The position numbers were made by a program, and so were the translations under genes. The notes below the pieces were generated by a model. The model did not search any database, had not been told where the DNA came from, and worked only from the letters and a program-made list of their open reading frames with translations. A stretch of DNA of 64,000 bases from Agrobacterium vitis (lineage in GTDB: Bacteria; Pseudomonadota; Alphaproteobacteria; Rhizobiales; Rhizobiaceae): positions 2,863,001-2,927,000 of the forward strand of contig NZ_CP146242.1 in the NCBI RefSeq assembly GCF_037039395.1. Direction: 5' to 3'. Of the stretch, positions 35,028 through 44,848 are shown in pieces (positions within the stretch are counted from its first letter, which is position 1; each line of letters starts with the position of its first letter).

Positions 35028-35798
35028 TTACTGCGCCGTCCAGCCGCCGTCGATGGACAGGCTGGTGCCGGTGACCTGCTTTGCCGCATCGCTCGCAAGA
35101 TAGAGCGTCATGGCGGCAATGTCCTCAACGGTGACGAATTCCTTGGTGGCCTGGAGATGCAGCATCACATCCTTGACCTCGCTTTCGGCAATGCCACGCG
35201 CCTTGGCGGTGTCGGGGATCTGCTTTTCCACCAGCGGCGTCAGCACATAGCCGGGGCAGATGGCGTTGACGGTAATGCCGCTTTGCGCCACTTCCAGCGC
35301 AACCGACTTGGTCATGCCGAGAATGCCGTGCTTGGCGGTGACATAGGCGGATTTGAACGGCGAGGCGACCAGGCCATGGGCCGAGGCGATATTGATGATC
35401 CGCCCGGATTTTTGCGCCTTCATCGCCGGGATGGCGGCGCGCATGGTGTGGAAGGCGCTCGACATATTGATGGCGATGATCTGGTCCCATTTGTCGATGG
35501 GAAACTCTTCAACGGGGGCGACGTGCTGAATGCCCGCATTGTTGACGAGAACATCGATGCCGCCGAATTCGGCGATGGCGGTTTCCACCAGTTCGGCGAT
35601 TTCCTTGGGCTTGGTCATGTCGGCGGGGTGGTAGAGCGCCTTGCCGCCGCCCGCTTCCAGCTGCTTGCGGATCGACTCGATTTCACCGAGAGGGCCGAAA
35701 CCGTTGATCAGCACATTGGCGCCTTCAGCCGCAAAGGCGCGGGCAATGCCAAGCCCGATGCCGCTGGTGGAACCGGTAATAACGACAGTCCTGGTCAT
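35028..35798 (-). CDS. bdhA: D-3-hydroxybutyrate dehydrogenase
   Basis: The product is 256 residues, a short-chain dehydrogenase. NAD-binding TGSTSGIGLGIA (9-20), NNAG at about 89, the catalytic Ser in INIASAHGLVASPFKSAY, YVTAKHG (Tyr-Lys pair) and the C-terminal GTSLSIDGGWTAQ typical of 3-hydroxybutyrate dehydrogenases are all present. It oxidises D-3-hydroxybutyrate from PHB breakdown to acetoacetate. GGGAG precedes the ATG. It is the first gene of bdhA-xdhA-xdhB-xdhC. Confidence 0.95.
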   Translation of the reverse strand: MTRTVVITGSTSGIGLGIARAFAAEGANVLINGFGPLGEIESIRKQLEAGGGKALYHPADMTKPKEIAELVETAIAEFGGIDVLVNNAGIQHVAPVEEFPIDKWDQIIAINMSSAFHTMRAAIPAMKAQKSGRIINIASAHGLVASPFKSAYVTAKHGILGMTKSVALEVAQSGITVNAICPGYVLTPLVEKQIPDTAKARGIAESEVKDVMLHLQATKEFVTVEDIAAMTLYLASDAAKQVTGTSLSIDGGWTAQ

Positions 35799-36136
35799 GA
35801 CGTAACTCCCTGTGCGATGATTTTTCTGGTTTGGCCGTGTAGCGAAGCGGTCGGTTGCGCCGCAGCAAGGTTAAACCTATGCCCAAATCCCTGTCCTATG
35901 CAATTGCCCTGTGCAATCAGGTTATGAGGAACAGACCAAGCCATCAGCAATAGGGCAGACCAGGATGAAGACTGGCCAGCCCGGTCTTTCCGGTGTTATC
36001 GAACAAGACGGTCGGAGCGGAGGGGTGAAGCCGAGAATGTCGCCTTCGTTTGTTTTTCATTTTCGGTTTTGACTTGGCATAAAACTTTCGTATCTTAATA
36101 TAAGCGAAAGAAAGCGAAAACTCTGGGAGGAGTATC
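35799..36136 (+). promoter_or_regulatory. Intergenic region with glpK promoter and GlpR-like direct repeats
   Basis: This divergent bdhA<>glpK gap of 338 bases has a sigma-70-like promoter for glpK at TTGACT (36069-36074), 16 bases, TATCTT (36091-36096). Just downstream, GCGAAAGAAAGCGAAAA (36104-36120) is a tandem GCGAAA repeat, and TTTCGTAT overlaps the -10 region. DeoR-family regulators such as GlpR bind this kind of TTTCG/CGAAA repeat. The rest of the gap contains no gene that I can see. Confidence 0.6.
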
Positions 36137-37630
36137 ATGGGCGGTTTTGTGCTGGCGATTGACCAGGGAACGACGTCGAGCCGTGCCATCGTGTTTGATG
36201 GGGCGATGCGTATCGTTGGAACCGGCCAAAAGGAATTTCCGCAGATCTTCCCGCAATCGGGCTGGGTGGAGCATGAGCCGGAAGCGATCTGGGACAGTGT
36301 CGTCAGCTCTATCCACGATGCGCTGGCCCGCGCCCGGATCACCGCAAACGATCTCGCCGCCATCGGTATTACCAATCAGCGGGAAACCGTTGTGGTCTGG
36401 GATAAGGATACGGGCAAGCCGATCCATAATGCCATCGTCTGGCAGGATCGCCGCACATCGGCGTTTTGCGAAACGCTGAAGCGCGACGGGCTGGAAGCAA
36501 CGTTCACGACGAAGACCGGCCTGCTGCTGGACCCGTATTTCTCCGGCACAAAACTGTCCTGGATGCTCGACCATGTCGAGGGCGCCCGTGCCAGGGCAGG
36601 CGAGGGCGGCCTGTGCTTCGGCACCGTCGATACCTACCTGATCTGGCGGCTGACAGGCGGCAAAAGCTTCGTCACCGATGCCACCAATGCCTCGCGCACG
36701 CTGATTTTCAACATTGCCGAGCATGGCTGGGATGAAGAATTGCTGGCGCTGTTGAACATCCCCGCCGCCATGCTGCCAGAGGTGAAGGATTGCGCTGCCG
36801 ATTTCGGCGTGACCGACAAGGCGGTATTCGGGGCGGCGGTGCCGATCCTTGGTGTGGCGGGCGACCAGCAGGCGGCCACCATCGGACAGGCCTGTTTTGC
36901 GCCCGGCATGGTCAAATCCACCTATGGCACCGGCTGTTTCGCGCTGCTCAATACCGGCGCGGACCGGGTGGTGTCGAAAAGCCGGTTGCTGACCACCATC
37001 GCCTACCGGATGGACGGCAAGACCACCTATGCGCTGGAAGGCTCGATCTTCATTGCCGGTGCCGCCGTGCAATGGCTGCGCGATGGATTAAAAGTGATCG
37101 GCGATGCGGCGGAAACCGGGCGGCTGGCGGCTGAAGCCGATCCCGGCCAGCCGGTCTATCTGGTGCCAGCCTTCACAGGTCTCGGCGCGCCCTGGTGGGA
37201 CCCGGATGCACGCGGCGCGCTGTTCGGCCTGACCCGCAATACCGGACCGGCAGAACTGGCCCGCGCCGCGTTGGAAGCCGTCTGCTACCAGACCCGCGAC
37301 TTGCTGGATGCCATGCACAAGGACTGGCAGAACGGCGAGGACGACATGGTGCTGCGCGTCGATGGCGGCATGGCGGCCTCCGACTGGACGATGCAGCGGC
37401 TGGCCGATCTGCTTGACGCGCCGGTGGATCGCCCCTCCGTTATTGAAACGACAGCGCTCGGTGCTGCCTTCCTCGCGGCCAGCCGTGTCGGTCTCTGGCC
37501 CGGCATGGATGCGTTTGCTCGCGCCTGGGCGCGCGACCATCGGTTTGAGCCGGTCATGGATGCCGAGACCCGCACGGAAAAGCTCAGAGGCTGGCGGGAT
37601 GCAGTCAGACGGACGCTGACGGCGGGTTGA
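36137..37630 (+). CDS. glpK: Glycerol kinase
   Basis: The product is 497 residues, the standard length. FGGY-kinase landmarks: [15 protein letters not shown] at the N-terminus, [39 protein letters not shown], and the signature [20 protein letters not shown] with the later DGGMAASD. It phosphorylates glycerol to sn-glycerol 3-phosphate. GGGAGGAG precedes the ATG. No other glp genes are adjacent. The GCGAAA repeats upstream suggest GlpR-type control. Confidence 0.97.
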   Translation: MGGFVLAIDQGTTSSRAIVFDGAMRIVGTGQKEFPQIFPQSGWVEHEPEAIWDSVVSSIHDALARARITANDLAAIGITNQRETVVVWDKDTGKPIHNAIVWQDRRTSAFCETLKRDGLEATFTTKTGLLLDPYFSGTKLSWMLDHVEGARARAGEGGLCFGTVDTYLIWRLTGGKSFVTDATNASRTLIFNIAEHGWDEELLALLNIPAAMLPEVKDCAADFGVTDKAVFGAAVPILGVAGDQQAATIGQACFAPGMVKSTYGTGCFALLNTGADRVVSKSRLLTTIAYRMDGKTTYALEGSIFIAGAAVQWLRDGLKVIGDAAETGRLAAEADPGQPVYLVPAFTGLGAPWWDPDARGALFGLTRNTGPAELARAALEAVCYQTRDLLDAMHKDWQNGEDDMVLRVDGGMAASDWTMQRLADLLDAPVDRPSVIETTALGAAFLAASRVGLWPGMDAFARAWARDHRFEPVMDAETRTEKLRGWRDAVRRTLTAG

Positions 37631-37777
37631 TGTCGCTCTCAAACTGAATCCGGCGCGGCTTGTATTCCCTTGATTTTAGGGGGAAAACATCGCTCTTCAG
37701 ATTTTGATTCACATTCGTTGAACGCTGCGTTTTCGTCCCAGGGTTTGCCAAGGCCGGACTTTGCACTTATCTGCCTA

Positions 37778-37884
37778 CTGCATAATTCTTTAAACCGGAA
37801 TCGGGTTCAAGAGAAAATTATGCAGCAGATATAGGGAGCTACAGCGAACTTTTTTGCGCCATATAAGGCGCACGGCGCTGTAGC
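37778..37884. repeat. RIME-like mosaic palindromic element
   Basis: It has two nested palindromes. The first has perfect arms CTGCATAATT (37778-37787) and AATTATGCAG (37816-37825). The second has perfect arms GCTACAGCG (37838-37846) and CGCTGTAGC (37876-37884), with an inner TGCGCC/GGCGCA stem. The layout matches what I remember of the Rhizobium intergenic mosaic elements. Single halves occur at 11255, 58883 and 59110. It lies between glpK and the monooxygenase gene. Confidence 0.85.
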
Positions 37885-37905
37885 GAACAACTGAGGATGC
37901 GACCC

Positions 37906-38964
37906 ATGGAACTTGGCCTTTACACCTTCGCGGATGTGGACCCTACGGCGCCCAACAAGGGGATGGAGGCCAAGCGGCGGGTGGATGATCTGCTGGAGGA
38001 AATCCGGCTGGCGGACGAGGTGGGGCTGGATGTCTTCGGTCTTGGCGAACACCATCGGCCCGATTACATGGCCTCTTCGCCTGCGACCATTCTGGCGGCT
38101 GCGGCTGTGCAGACCAAAAATATTCGCCTGACCAGCGCGGTATCTGTGCTCAGTTCCGATGATCCGGTGCGGGTGTTCCAGCAATTTGCCACCGTCGATC
38201 TGCTGTCGAACGGACGGGTGGAGATGATGGCCGGGCGCGGCTCCTTCATCGAAAGCTTTCCGTTGTTCGGCTATGATCTTGACGATTATGATCTTTTGTT
38301 TGCCGAAAAGCTGCAATTGTTGATGGAGATTCGCGACACCGAAATCGTCACCTGGGAAGGCGAGACCCGCAAGCCGATCCAGGGGCGTGGCGTTTATCCC
38401 AGACCGTTGCAGGACCCGCTGCCGCTGTGGATTGCCGTGGGAGGTACGCCGCAATCGGTAGCCCGGGCCGGCTATCTCGGTCTGCCGCTGGCCATTGCCA
38501 TCATCGGCGGTGAGCCGCGCCGGTTTGCGCCGTTGGTCGATCTTTACCGGCAGAGCGGCGCGAAGGCCGGGGTCGATCCGGCGGCCTTGAAAACCTCGAT
38601 CAATGTGCATGGTTTTATCCATGACACGACCCAATCGGCGGCTGACATTTTCTACGCACCGCAGGCGCAGGTAATGGACCGGATCGGCCGCGAGCGCGGC
38701 TGGGGACCGACCAACCGGGGCCAGTATGATGCGATGCGCGGGCCGCATGGGGCGCTGTTCGTTGGTGATCCGGAAGCGGTGGCCGAAAAGATCGTCGCCC
38801 ATCACGCCCTGTTCAAAAACGACCGCTTCCTGCTGCAAATGGCCATCGGCCCGATGCCGCACAAGGATATCATGCGCGGCATCGAGCTTTACGGCACCAA
38901 GGTGGCGCCATTGGTGCGCCAAGAGCTTGGCCATGGCTTGACGTCGGTCGGGGCGGGGGCGTAA
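37906..38964 (+). CDS. LLM-class flavin-dependent oxidoreductase (luciferase-like)
   Basis: The product is 352 residues. The bacterial-luciferase TIM-barrel pattern is seen in [82 protein letters not shown] and [20 protein letters not shown]. It should use FMNH2 or F420-like flavin to oxidise an unknown substrate. Start chosen at 37906 because GAGG lies nine to twelve bases before it; the upstream ATG at 37897 directly abuts that site. Neighbouring map is 39 bases downstream. Confidence 0.9.
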   Translation: MELGLYTFADVDPTAPNKGMEAKRRVDDLLEEIRLADEVGLDVFGLGEHHRPDYMASSPATILAAAAVQTKNIRLTSAVSVLSSDDPVRVFQQFATVDLLSNGRVEMMAGRGSFIESFPLFGYDLDDYDLLFAEKLQLLMEIRDTEIVTWEGETRKPIQGRGVYPRPLQDPLPLWIAVGGTPQSVARAGYLGLPLAIAIIGGEPRRFAPLVDLYRQSGAKAGVDPAALKTSINVHGFIHDTTQSAADIFYAPQAQVMDRIGRERGWGPTNRGQYDAMRGPHGALFVGDPEAVAEKIVAHHALFKNDRFLLQMAIGPMPHKDIMRGIELYGTKVAPLVRQELGHGLTSVGAGA

Positions 38965-39003
38965 GCAGCGGCAAAACCTGCAAACGCTCATGAAAGTCCC
39001 AGA

Positions 39004-39753
39004 ATGATCATCTCCAGCGACGAGGAACTCCAGCACCTGAAGGAGATTGGCATTCTCTGCGCGCTGGCGGTGAAAACCATGGGTGCCGCGCTGGAGCCGG
39101 GTATTACCACCCGTGAGCTGGACCTGATCGGCCGCAAGGTGCTGGAAGACAATGGCGCGCAATCGGCACCGGAGTTCTGCTATCAGTTTCCCGGCGCCAC
39201 CTGCATCAGCGTCAATGAGGAAGTGGCCCATGGCATTCCGGGTGACCGGGTGATTGCTCGGGGCGATCTCGTCAATATCGACGTTTCCGGCGTCAAGAAC
39301 GGATTTTTCGGCGATACCGGCTCATCCTTCATCGTCCCGCCGGGCAAGCCGAAGATCGAAAAACTGCTGCGTGACGGCAAGCGGGCGCTGTTTCTCGGCG
39401 TCACCCAGGTCAAGACCGGCGCGCCTTTTGCCAGTATCGGCAATGCCATCGGCGCCTTCGCCGCCAAGAACCGCTATACGCTGATTGCCAACCTTGCCAG
39501 CCACGGCATTGGCCGCGAATTGCATGAGGAACCGCGCGAACTTTCCACCTGGGCCGACCCGGATGAAACAAGAATCATGCAGGAAGGCCAGGTCTTCACC
39601 ATCGAGCCTTTCCTGTCGCTGGGCGGTCAATGGGCCGAGGACGGCGATGACCCCTGGACGCTCTACAGCGACCCGAAAGCGCCCACCGTGCAGTTCGAGC
39701 ACACCGTGGTGGCAACCCGCAACGGGCCGCTGATCCTGACGATGGTGGAGTAA
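39004..39753 (+). CDS. map: Type I methionine aminopeptidase
   Basis: The product is 249 residues. Metal ligands are in DVSGVKNGFFGDTG (two Asp), SHGIGRELHEEP (His), FTIEPFLSLGG (Glu) and VQFEHTVVAT (Glu). The conserved TTRELD and CISVNEEVAHGIPG segments are present. It removes the initiator Met from nascent proteins. Rhizobia often carry more than one map gene; this one is not next to secY or rpl genes, so it may be an extra copy. The ribosome-binding site is weak. Confidence 0.95.
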   Translation: MIISSDEELQHLKEIGILCALAVKTMGAALEPGITTRELDLIGRKVLEDNGAQSAPEFCYQFPGATCISVNEEVAHGIPGDRVIARGDLVNIDVSGVKNGFFGDTGSSFIVPPGKPKIEKLLRDGKRALFLGVTQVKTGAPFASIGNAIGAFAAKNRYTLIANLASHGIGRELHEEPRELSTWADPDETRIMQEGQVFTIEPFLSLGGQWAEDGDDPWTLYSDPKAPTVQFEHTVVATRNGPLILTMVE

Positions 39754-39754
39754 T

Positions 39755-39782
39755 ACGAAAAGTCATTTCAATGACTTTTCGT
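39755..39782. terminator. Hairpin between map and a convergent small gene
   Basis: ACGAAAAGTCAT / ATGACTTTTCGT is a perfect 12-bp stem with a TTCA loop, starting one base after the map stop. It could end transcription from both sides, because each arm carries a four-base A/T run, but there is no long T tail. Confidence 0.65.
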
Positions 39783-39804
39783 CGTCCATTTAAGCGGACT
39801 GGCC

Positions 39805-40035
39805 TCAGCTCGCAAAGCTGACAGCGACACCCTTTTTCTTGAAATAGGCCTGCATGATCTTGCGGCCCTGACGATTCGGCTGTGCAAGCTTTGTGGTCTC
39901 GAACACCGCTTCCTTGGCGCCTTCGCGGGCCATGGCGGCCTTGAGAGCGGCGATATGCACATCGATCTCCTCGTTATCATTGTTGATCGAGGTGTAGATA
40001 TTGTCGATGGCCTGTTGCAGGCTGAGGTCGCTCAT
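39805..40035 (-). CDS. Small conserved hypothetical protein
   Basis: The product is 76 residues (MSDLSLQQAIDNIYTSINND...). It is predicted mostly helical at first, then ends in a basic segment (NRQGRKIMQAYFKKKGVAVSFAS). AAGGAG precedes the ATG at ideal spacing. No known domain is recognised; the pattern is of the small cytoplasmic proteins common in Rhizobiaceae. It is convergent with map. Confidence 0.75.
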   Translation of the reverse strand: MSDLSLQQAIDNIYTSINNDNEEIDVHIAALKAAMAREGAKEAVFETTKLAQPNRQGRKIMQAYFKKKGVAVSFAS

Positions 40036-40233
40036 GATGCACTCCTTGGAATTTTCTCCCTCCACTAGCGATTTTTGCGGTTTCGGCAAGCTTCAGCGAT
40101 AAGAAACTGTGGGCTTGAAGCACGACCGGGCGTTTTTTAGGATGGCGGGAAAACCGGAAGCCTCTATTTCCTTTGAGCGCTCAATCAGTATTTTTGGTTT
40201 GTGGGGCCAAATCGGCGGTGCGATAAGCAGCCC

Positions 40234-41430
40234 ATGAGGATCACGCCGCCCAGACATGCCAATCCCCCATTCACCGCTCTTGCGGGTGCGCTGTCCTTGG
40301 CTGCGGCCATGGGTTTTGGCCGGTTTTCCTTCACCCCCATTCTGCCGGGGATGATGGCAGATCTTCATCTCCTACCCGCCGATGCGGGCCTGATCGCGGC
40401 GGCGAATTTCCTCGGCTATCTCCTCGGGGCCGTGCTTGCTGGCCAGGGTTGGGCGGCGGGGCGCGAAAGGTTGATTGGGTTGTCTTCGCTTTTGGCAACC
40501 AGCCTGCTTCTGGCCGCCATGGCGCTGACGCAGCATGTCGGCGTGTTCATGCTCATTCGCTTTCTATCAGGCGCGGCCAGTGCCTTCGCGATGATCTTCA
40601 CGAGTTCCATCGTGCTTGCCCATATCAGCACTCATGCCAGCAATCATGGTGGGGAATATGCCCAATCCACCCATTTTGGCGGGGTAGGCCTGGGTATCGC
40701 GGCGTCTTCCCTCTTGGTCTATGCCTTGCCGCACCTCTCTGGCACATCGACGGTTGCCGGGTGGCGGCTGGACTGGCTGGTCGGGGCGGCGCTGACCTTT
40801 GTTGTCTTCCTGGTTGTCAGCCTGCTGTTGCCACGGGTGCGCAAAACCGGGGTGAGGGCCGAGCAGGAGCCTCCGCTTTCCTGGGGCAGGCCGTTTCTTT
40901 TGTTGTTTGCCTCCTATGGCCTGTTCGGCTTCGGCTATGTGGTGACGGCCACCTTCATCGTCACCATGGCCCGCATGGCCAATGCGGGACCGGCTGCGGA
41001 ATTTCTGGCCTGGTTTCTGGCGGGGATCATGGCGGCTGGCTCGCTTTTCGTCTGGCGTCCGGTGCTGGACAGGCTTGGACTGGCGGGCGCCTACAGCCTT
41101 GCCCTGCTTCTGGCGGCCATTGGGGTTTTTGCGTCAGTCGGATTGCCGGGCACGGCTGCCCCGCTAGTGGGAGCGGCTCTTCTCGGCTTAACCTTCATGA
41201 CGATCACCGCCTATGGTCTGCGGCTGGCAAGAACCCTTGCCCCAGCCAGTTCCCGCAAGGCCCTGTCGATCATGACGGCGGCCTTCGGCGTAGGGCAGAC
41301 GGTCGGGCCTCTGGTCGCCGGCTGGCTTGCCGCCATCAGCGGCAGCTTCGCGCTGCCAAGCCTTGTTGCAGGTGCTGTATTGCTGGTCAGCCTCATTCTG
41401 GCCGCAAGCCTGTGGAGAAAGACGGTCTGA
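40234..41430 (+). CDS. YbfB/YjiJ-family MFS transporter
   Basis: The product is 398 residues with about twelve hydrophobic segments. The N-terminus ALAGALSLAAAMGFGRFSFTPILPGMM is characteristic of the YbfB/YjiJ group, and RFLSGAASAFAMIFTSSIVL is the fourth-fifth segment region. ATG 40234 was preferred over GTG 40201, although neither has a strong ribosome-binding site. Substrate unknown. It is followed by bacA after 122 bases. Confidence 0.9.
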   Translation: MRITPPRHANPPFTALAGALSLAAAMGFGRFSFTPILPGMMADLHLLPADAGLIAAANFLGYLLGAVLAGQGWAAGRERLIGLSSLLATSLLLAAMALTQHVGVFMLIRFLSGAASAFAMIFTSSIVLAHISTHASNHGGEYAQSTHFGGVGLGIAASSLLVYALPHLSGTSTVAGWRLDWLVGAALTFVVFLVVSLLLPRVRKTGVRAEQEPPLSWGRPFLLLFASYGLFGFGYVVTATFIVTMARMANAGPAAEFLAWFLAGIMAAGSLFVWRPVLDRLGLAGAYSLALLLAAIGVFASVGLPGTAAPLVGAALLGLTFMTITAYGLRLARTLAPASSRKALSIMTAAFGVGQTVGPLVAGWLAAISGSFALPSLVAGAVLLVSLILAASLWRKTV

Positions 41431-41552
41431 AGACCTTTGCAGCGATTACAAATCGTTAAGGTGGTATTCCCACCATTGCTGCACTGCGGCTTCTGGCATA
41501 GTTTGCCGCGCTAAAGACGGCCACGACCATATCTTCAGGAAAGCGAGACCCC

Positions 41553-42830
41553 GTGTTTCACTCATTCTTCCCCAAGCCGAAATTGTTCTTCACTTCGGCT
41601 CTCGTCTGGACGCTTGTTGCGATCTTCGGCTGGTATCTATTCGCTGAGGGACTGGGAGGCAGTCTCGGTTTTGTGTCGCCGGAAGGCACGGCGGAACCCT
41701 ATGACCTGACCTATTTCCTGATGCCGGAAAATCTATGGTTCTACGGCTATTTCCTGCTGTGTCTCGGCGTGTTCGGCGCGGTCTGGAGCATTATTGCCAG
41801 AGATCACGAATGGAAGCTCTGGTCGATATGGGGTTCCATGCTGATCATCGTTGTTACCTATTTCGGCGTGCAGATTTCCGTAGTTATCAATAATTATCGC
41901 CGCCCTTTCGGCGACTTGCTGCAAAATGCGCTCGCGCAAAAGCCAGGCATAACAATATGGGATTTCTACAATCTGCAGATCATTTTCGTGCAGATTGCCT
42001 TTCTCAGCATGTTCGTGTCGATCCTGTCGGACTTCTTCACTAGCCATTATATTTTCCGCTGGCGCACGGCGATGAACAATTTCTACATGTCGAAGTGGGA
42101 GAAACTGCGCCATATCGAGGGTGCTTCGCAGCGTGTTCAGGAAGATACCATGCGGTTTTCCTCGACACTCGAAGGCCTTGGCATAAGCCTTGTCAATTCG
42201 GTCATGACGCTGGTTGTTTTCCTGCCAATCCTGTTTTCTTTGTCGTCATACGTGGGCGAACTGCCTGTCATAGGCGAAATTCCGCATGCGCTCTTTTGGC
42301 TCGCTTTGTTCTGGTCGGCCTTCGGTACCGTTTTGCTAGCCGTCGTTGGCATTAAGCTTCCAGGGCTAAATTTCCGCAATCAGCGCGTCGAAGCCGCCTA
42401 TCGTAAAGAACTTGTTTATGGTGAAGACCACGAAGATCGCGCTCAGCCTATAACCGTGAAAGAACTGTTCGGAAATGTTCGGAAGAATTATTTCAGAATG
42501 TATTTCCATTATCTCTATTTCAACGTTGCTAGATATTTTTATCTTCAGGCGGATGCGTTGTTTTTGACTTTCATATTGGTGCCGACCATCGTCGCCGGCA
42601 AGATTACCTACGGCATCTTTCAGCAGATCCTCACAGCCTTTGGACAGGTTAGCAATTCCTTCCAATATCTCGTGACCTCCTGGACCACGATCATCGAACT
42701 GCTCTCGATCCATAAGCGCCTGAAAGCGTTTGAGGCGGCCATTGACGATCAACCGTTGCCGGATATCGACCAGCGCTATCTGGCGCGGGAAGAAATCGAC
42801 GGCGAGATTGCGGCTGATAAGCCCTACTGA
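41553..42830 (+). CDS. bacA: SbmA/BacA peptide transporter
   Basis: The product is 425 residues with about seven or eight membrane helices. Family landmarks are [80 protein letters not shown] and [37 protein letters not shown]. BacA imports peptides such as Bac7 and plant NCR peptides and is needed for chronic infection in symbiotic or pathogenic relatives. The start is GTG 41553, preceded by AGGAAAGCGAG. Confidence 0.95.
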   Translation: MFHSFFPKPKLFFTSALVWTLVAIFGWYLFAEGLGGSLGFVSPEGTAEPYDLTYFLMPENLWFYGYFLLCLGVFGAVWSIIARDHEWKLWSIWGSMLIIVVTYFGVQISVVINNYRRPFGDLLQNALAQKPGITIWDFYNLQIIFVQIAFLSMFVSILSDFFTSHYIFRWRTAMNNFYMSKWEKLRHIEGASQRVQEDTMRFSSTLEGLGISLVNSVMTLVVFLPILFSLSSYVGELPVIGEIPHALFWLALFWSAFGTVLLAVVGIKLPGLNFRNQRVEAAYRKELVYGEDHEDRAQPITVKELFGNVRKNYFRMYFHYLYFNVARYFYLQADALFLTFILVPTIVAGKITYGIFQQILTAFGQVSNSFQYLVTSWTTIIELLSIHKRLKAFEAAIDDQPLPDIDQRYLAREEIDGEIAADKPY

Positions 42831-42844
42831 TTAAGGGTGGCTTT

Positions 42845-42884
42845 CACCTAAAACGAAGACTCGGCACCTAAAACGAAGACCCGG
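42845..42884. repeat. 20-bp tandem duplication at a gene end
   Basis: CACCTAAAACGAAGACYCGG occurs twice in a row (42845-42864 and 42865-42884) with one base different. The second copy encodes the last residues and the stop of the polysaccharide deacetylase gene on the minus strand; the first lies just beyond it. Followed by a GGCCGG/CCGGCC hairpin. Confidence 0.85.
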
Positions 42885-43926
42885 CCGGATTTTTCCGGCC
42901 GTTCTGTTTTTCCAATATCGCCACAGCTTCCGAATAGCTGACGCAGGCGACATCGTCTCTGTGGCAGACATCCGTCACCAGTCGCTCCATTGCCCGCCAA
43001 TAGGCGGCGCCGTTCATCAACACGAAGTGGAAGCCGAACTGCACGGGTTTGCGGTCGCCGTTATACTGCGCCTCGAAGGCGGTTTTGAACGCCTGATAGG
43101 TGCGGTCCTCAAATTCGGCGCTTTTCGACGGATTGTCGAAGCCCGCCGAATGGCGCACGAATATGTTGTAATCCATGCCGATGATCGGGCGGTTGCCCGG
43201 TCCTTCCGGGATCAGTGGCAGGCCAAAGCGGGTGAGATTGCCGTCCTGTTCGGGCTCTTGTGGTCCTTTGGTGACGAGGCTGGCGTCATAGAGAAAACCA
43301 GCCTGTTTTTCGGCCTCCACCATGCCTTTGCTGGTGGAGAGGTAGGGTGCGCGAAACCCTTTGATGCCGGTCTTGACGAACTCCTGCCAGCCTTCCGGTT
43401 CCTTGTCAGCCACGCCATTCTGTTTCCAGGCCCTGGCCATCACGGTTTTTACCGTAGAGAATTCGCTCAGCCAGTCTGCCTTGCTCCAGTCCTTGCCGTC
43501 GAAATGGCCGCAGGCATGGCTGGAAATATCATGCCCGGCGAGATGCGCGGTCCAGATGTGCTGAAGTCTTGCCGCGGCATCGGCCTCGTCAGGGGCAAAG
43601 CCGACATTGGACTTGCCGGGCTTTTGCTGCGGGGCCTGATAGGCTTTCGAGGCTGGCCCTCGGGCAATCAGCGTCGTGCACGAAAGAAAATAGGTGAAAT
43701 GGGCATTGGCCCGGCTGGCGATCTCGCCGCTGCGCTCCCAAAGCCTGTTATCGGCGGCACCATCGAAGGAAATCAGCAGCAATTGCTTCGGCTTTTGCGG
43801 AGTTTTCACTGCATCCTGAGCAAAGGCGATGCCCGGCACACACAATGCGGCCAGCAGGGTTCGCAGCGATGATGAGAAAAGCGGGCGGGGCGGGACCAAA
43901 TGAATAACCTTGTGTGAACAGAGCAT
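42868..43926 (-). CDS. Exported polysaccharide deacetylase-like protein
   Basis: The product is about 352 residues. A signal-like segment (SSSLRTLLAALCVPGIAFAQD) precedes a carbohydrate esterase 4-type fold: LLLISFDGAADNRLW in place of the usual TFDDG, HDISSHACGHFDG supplying the metal-binding His pair, and GFRAPYLST. The second Asp of the usual TFDDG metal motif reads Gly, so activity is uncertain. The start is uncertain: ATG 43926 lies within a palindromic repeat, and a TTG further in follows AAGG. Convergent with bacA. Confidence 0.78.
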   Translation of the reverse strand: MLCSHKVIHLVPPRPLFSSSLRTLLAALCVPGIAFAQDAVKTPQKPKQLLLISFDGAADNRLWERSGEIASRANAHFTYFLSCTTLIARGPASKAYQAPQQKPGKSNVGFAPDEADAAARLQHIWTAHLAGHDISSHACGHFDGKDWSKADWLSEFSTVKTVMARAWKQNGVADKEPEGWQEFVKTGIKGFRAPYLSTSKGMVEAEKQAGFLYDASLVTKGPQEPEQDGNLTRFGLPLIPEGPGNRPIIGMDYNIFVRHSAGFDNPSKSAEFEDRTYQAFKTAFEAQYNGDRKPVQFGFHFVLMNGAAYWRAMERLVTDVCHRDDVACVSYSEAVAILEKQNGRKNPAGSSF

Positions 43927-43967
43927 CGCACCGAAAAGTGGAAACCGGTTTTCGGACAATACGATGC
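43923..43967. repeat. Dispersed rhizobial palindrome (GCATCG...CGATGC type)
   Basis: GCATCG (43923-43928) and CGATGC (43962-43967) bracket CCGAAAAGTGGAAACCGG and TTTTCGG. I recognise this as the abundant rhizobial palindromic repeat. It overlaps the putative start of the deacetylase gene. Related copies are at 45577 and 62942. Confidence 0.8.
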
Positions 43968-44147
43968 GAAAAAAACCTAGAGCGGGTCCGCTGCTTGCCG
44001 GGCAAATGCGGCGAAGCTTTGATGGTCATGGCTGTATCGTTCGCCCCAATCGTCTGGCGTTTACGGTCGTTCCCCCCAAATTATGCAGGCTGGTCAAGAG
44101 CAGGCCGACCGGCTATCTCTATGGTCTTTCATTCGCGGGGGATTTTT

Positions 44148-44726
44148 ATGTCTGTCCTTATTCTCGGTCTGTTGTTTTTCACATTGGTGCATCTCACCCG
44201 GACGATTGCGCCGGGCTTTCGCGATTCCATGGTGGCCCGCCTCAGCCTGAACGGCTGGAAGTCGCTGTTTTCAGTCCTGTCTCTGCTGGGCATTGCCATT
44301 ATTGCCTATGGCTACAGTATCGCGCCAATCGTCAATGTCTGGTTTCCACCGGCTGGCATGACTCATATGACGCTGACCCTGATGGTCATCGCGATGATCT
44401 GTCTGGTGGCCAGCCTTCTCCCGGCTGGCCATATCGCTGCAAAAACCAAGCATCCCATGGTTCTCTCGGTGAAAATCTGGGCGCTGGCGCATTTGCTGTC
44501 GAATGGCGATCTGCGCTCGATCCTGCTGTTCGGCTGGTTGCTGGCCTGGGGCGTCGTCCTGCGGATCTCCTTGAAGCGCCGGGAGCGGGCGGGACTGCTG
44601 GTGCGCGCACCTTTCGTGTCGGCCAAATACGATGTCTATGCCGTGGTCATCGGTCTGGTCGCCTATGTCACTATCCTTCTCAAGCTGCATGAAGTGCTGA
44701 TTGGCGTGTCGCCATTGCCAATGTAA
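44148..44726 (+). CDS. nnrU: NnrU family membrane protein
   Basis: The product is 192 residues with five or six hydrophobic segments. NnrU landmarks include FFTLVHLTRTI near the start, HPMVLSVKIWALAHLLSNGDLRSILLFGWLLAWG, and the C-terminal hydrophobic stretch. NnrU is associated with nitrite or nitric oxide metabolism in denitrifiers and is homologous to MAPEG/isoprenylcysteine methyltransferase-like membrane proteins. No nir or nor genes are near, so the role here is open. GGGGGA precedes ATG 44148; the longer frame upstream is not family-like. Confidence 0.9.
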   Translation: MSVLILGLLFFTLVHLTRTIAPGFRDSMVARLSLNGWKSLFSVLSLLGIAIIAYGYSIAPIVNVWFPPAGMTHMTLTLMVIAMICLVASLLPAGHIAAKTKHPMVLSVKIWALAHLLSNGDLRSILLFGWLLAWGVVLRISLKRRERAGLLVRAPFVSAKYDVYAVVIGLVAYVTILLKLHEVLIGVSPLPM

Positions 44727-44848
44727 TCGCGCTTTTTGATGGGGAGATGGGTGTTTTGCCCTTCTCCCCCTTACATCGGCGCAAAAATCGGGTAGAAGGC
44801 CCTGCATCTTGTTATGTATTCGACAGGCCCAGATATCCGGACAATGTA

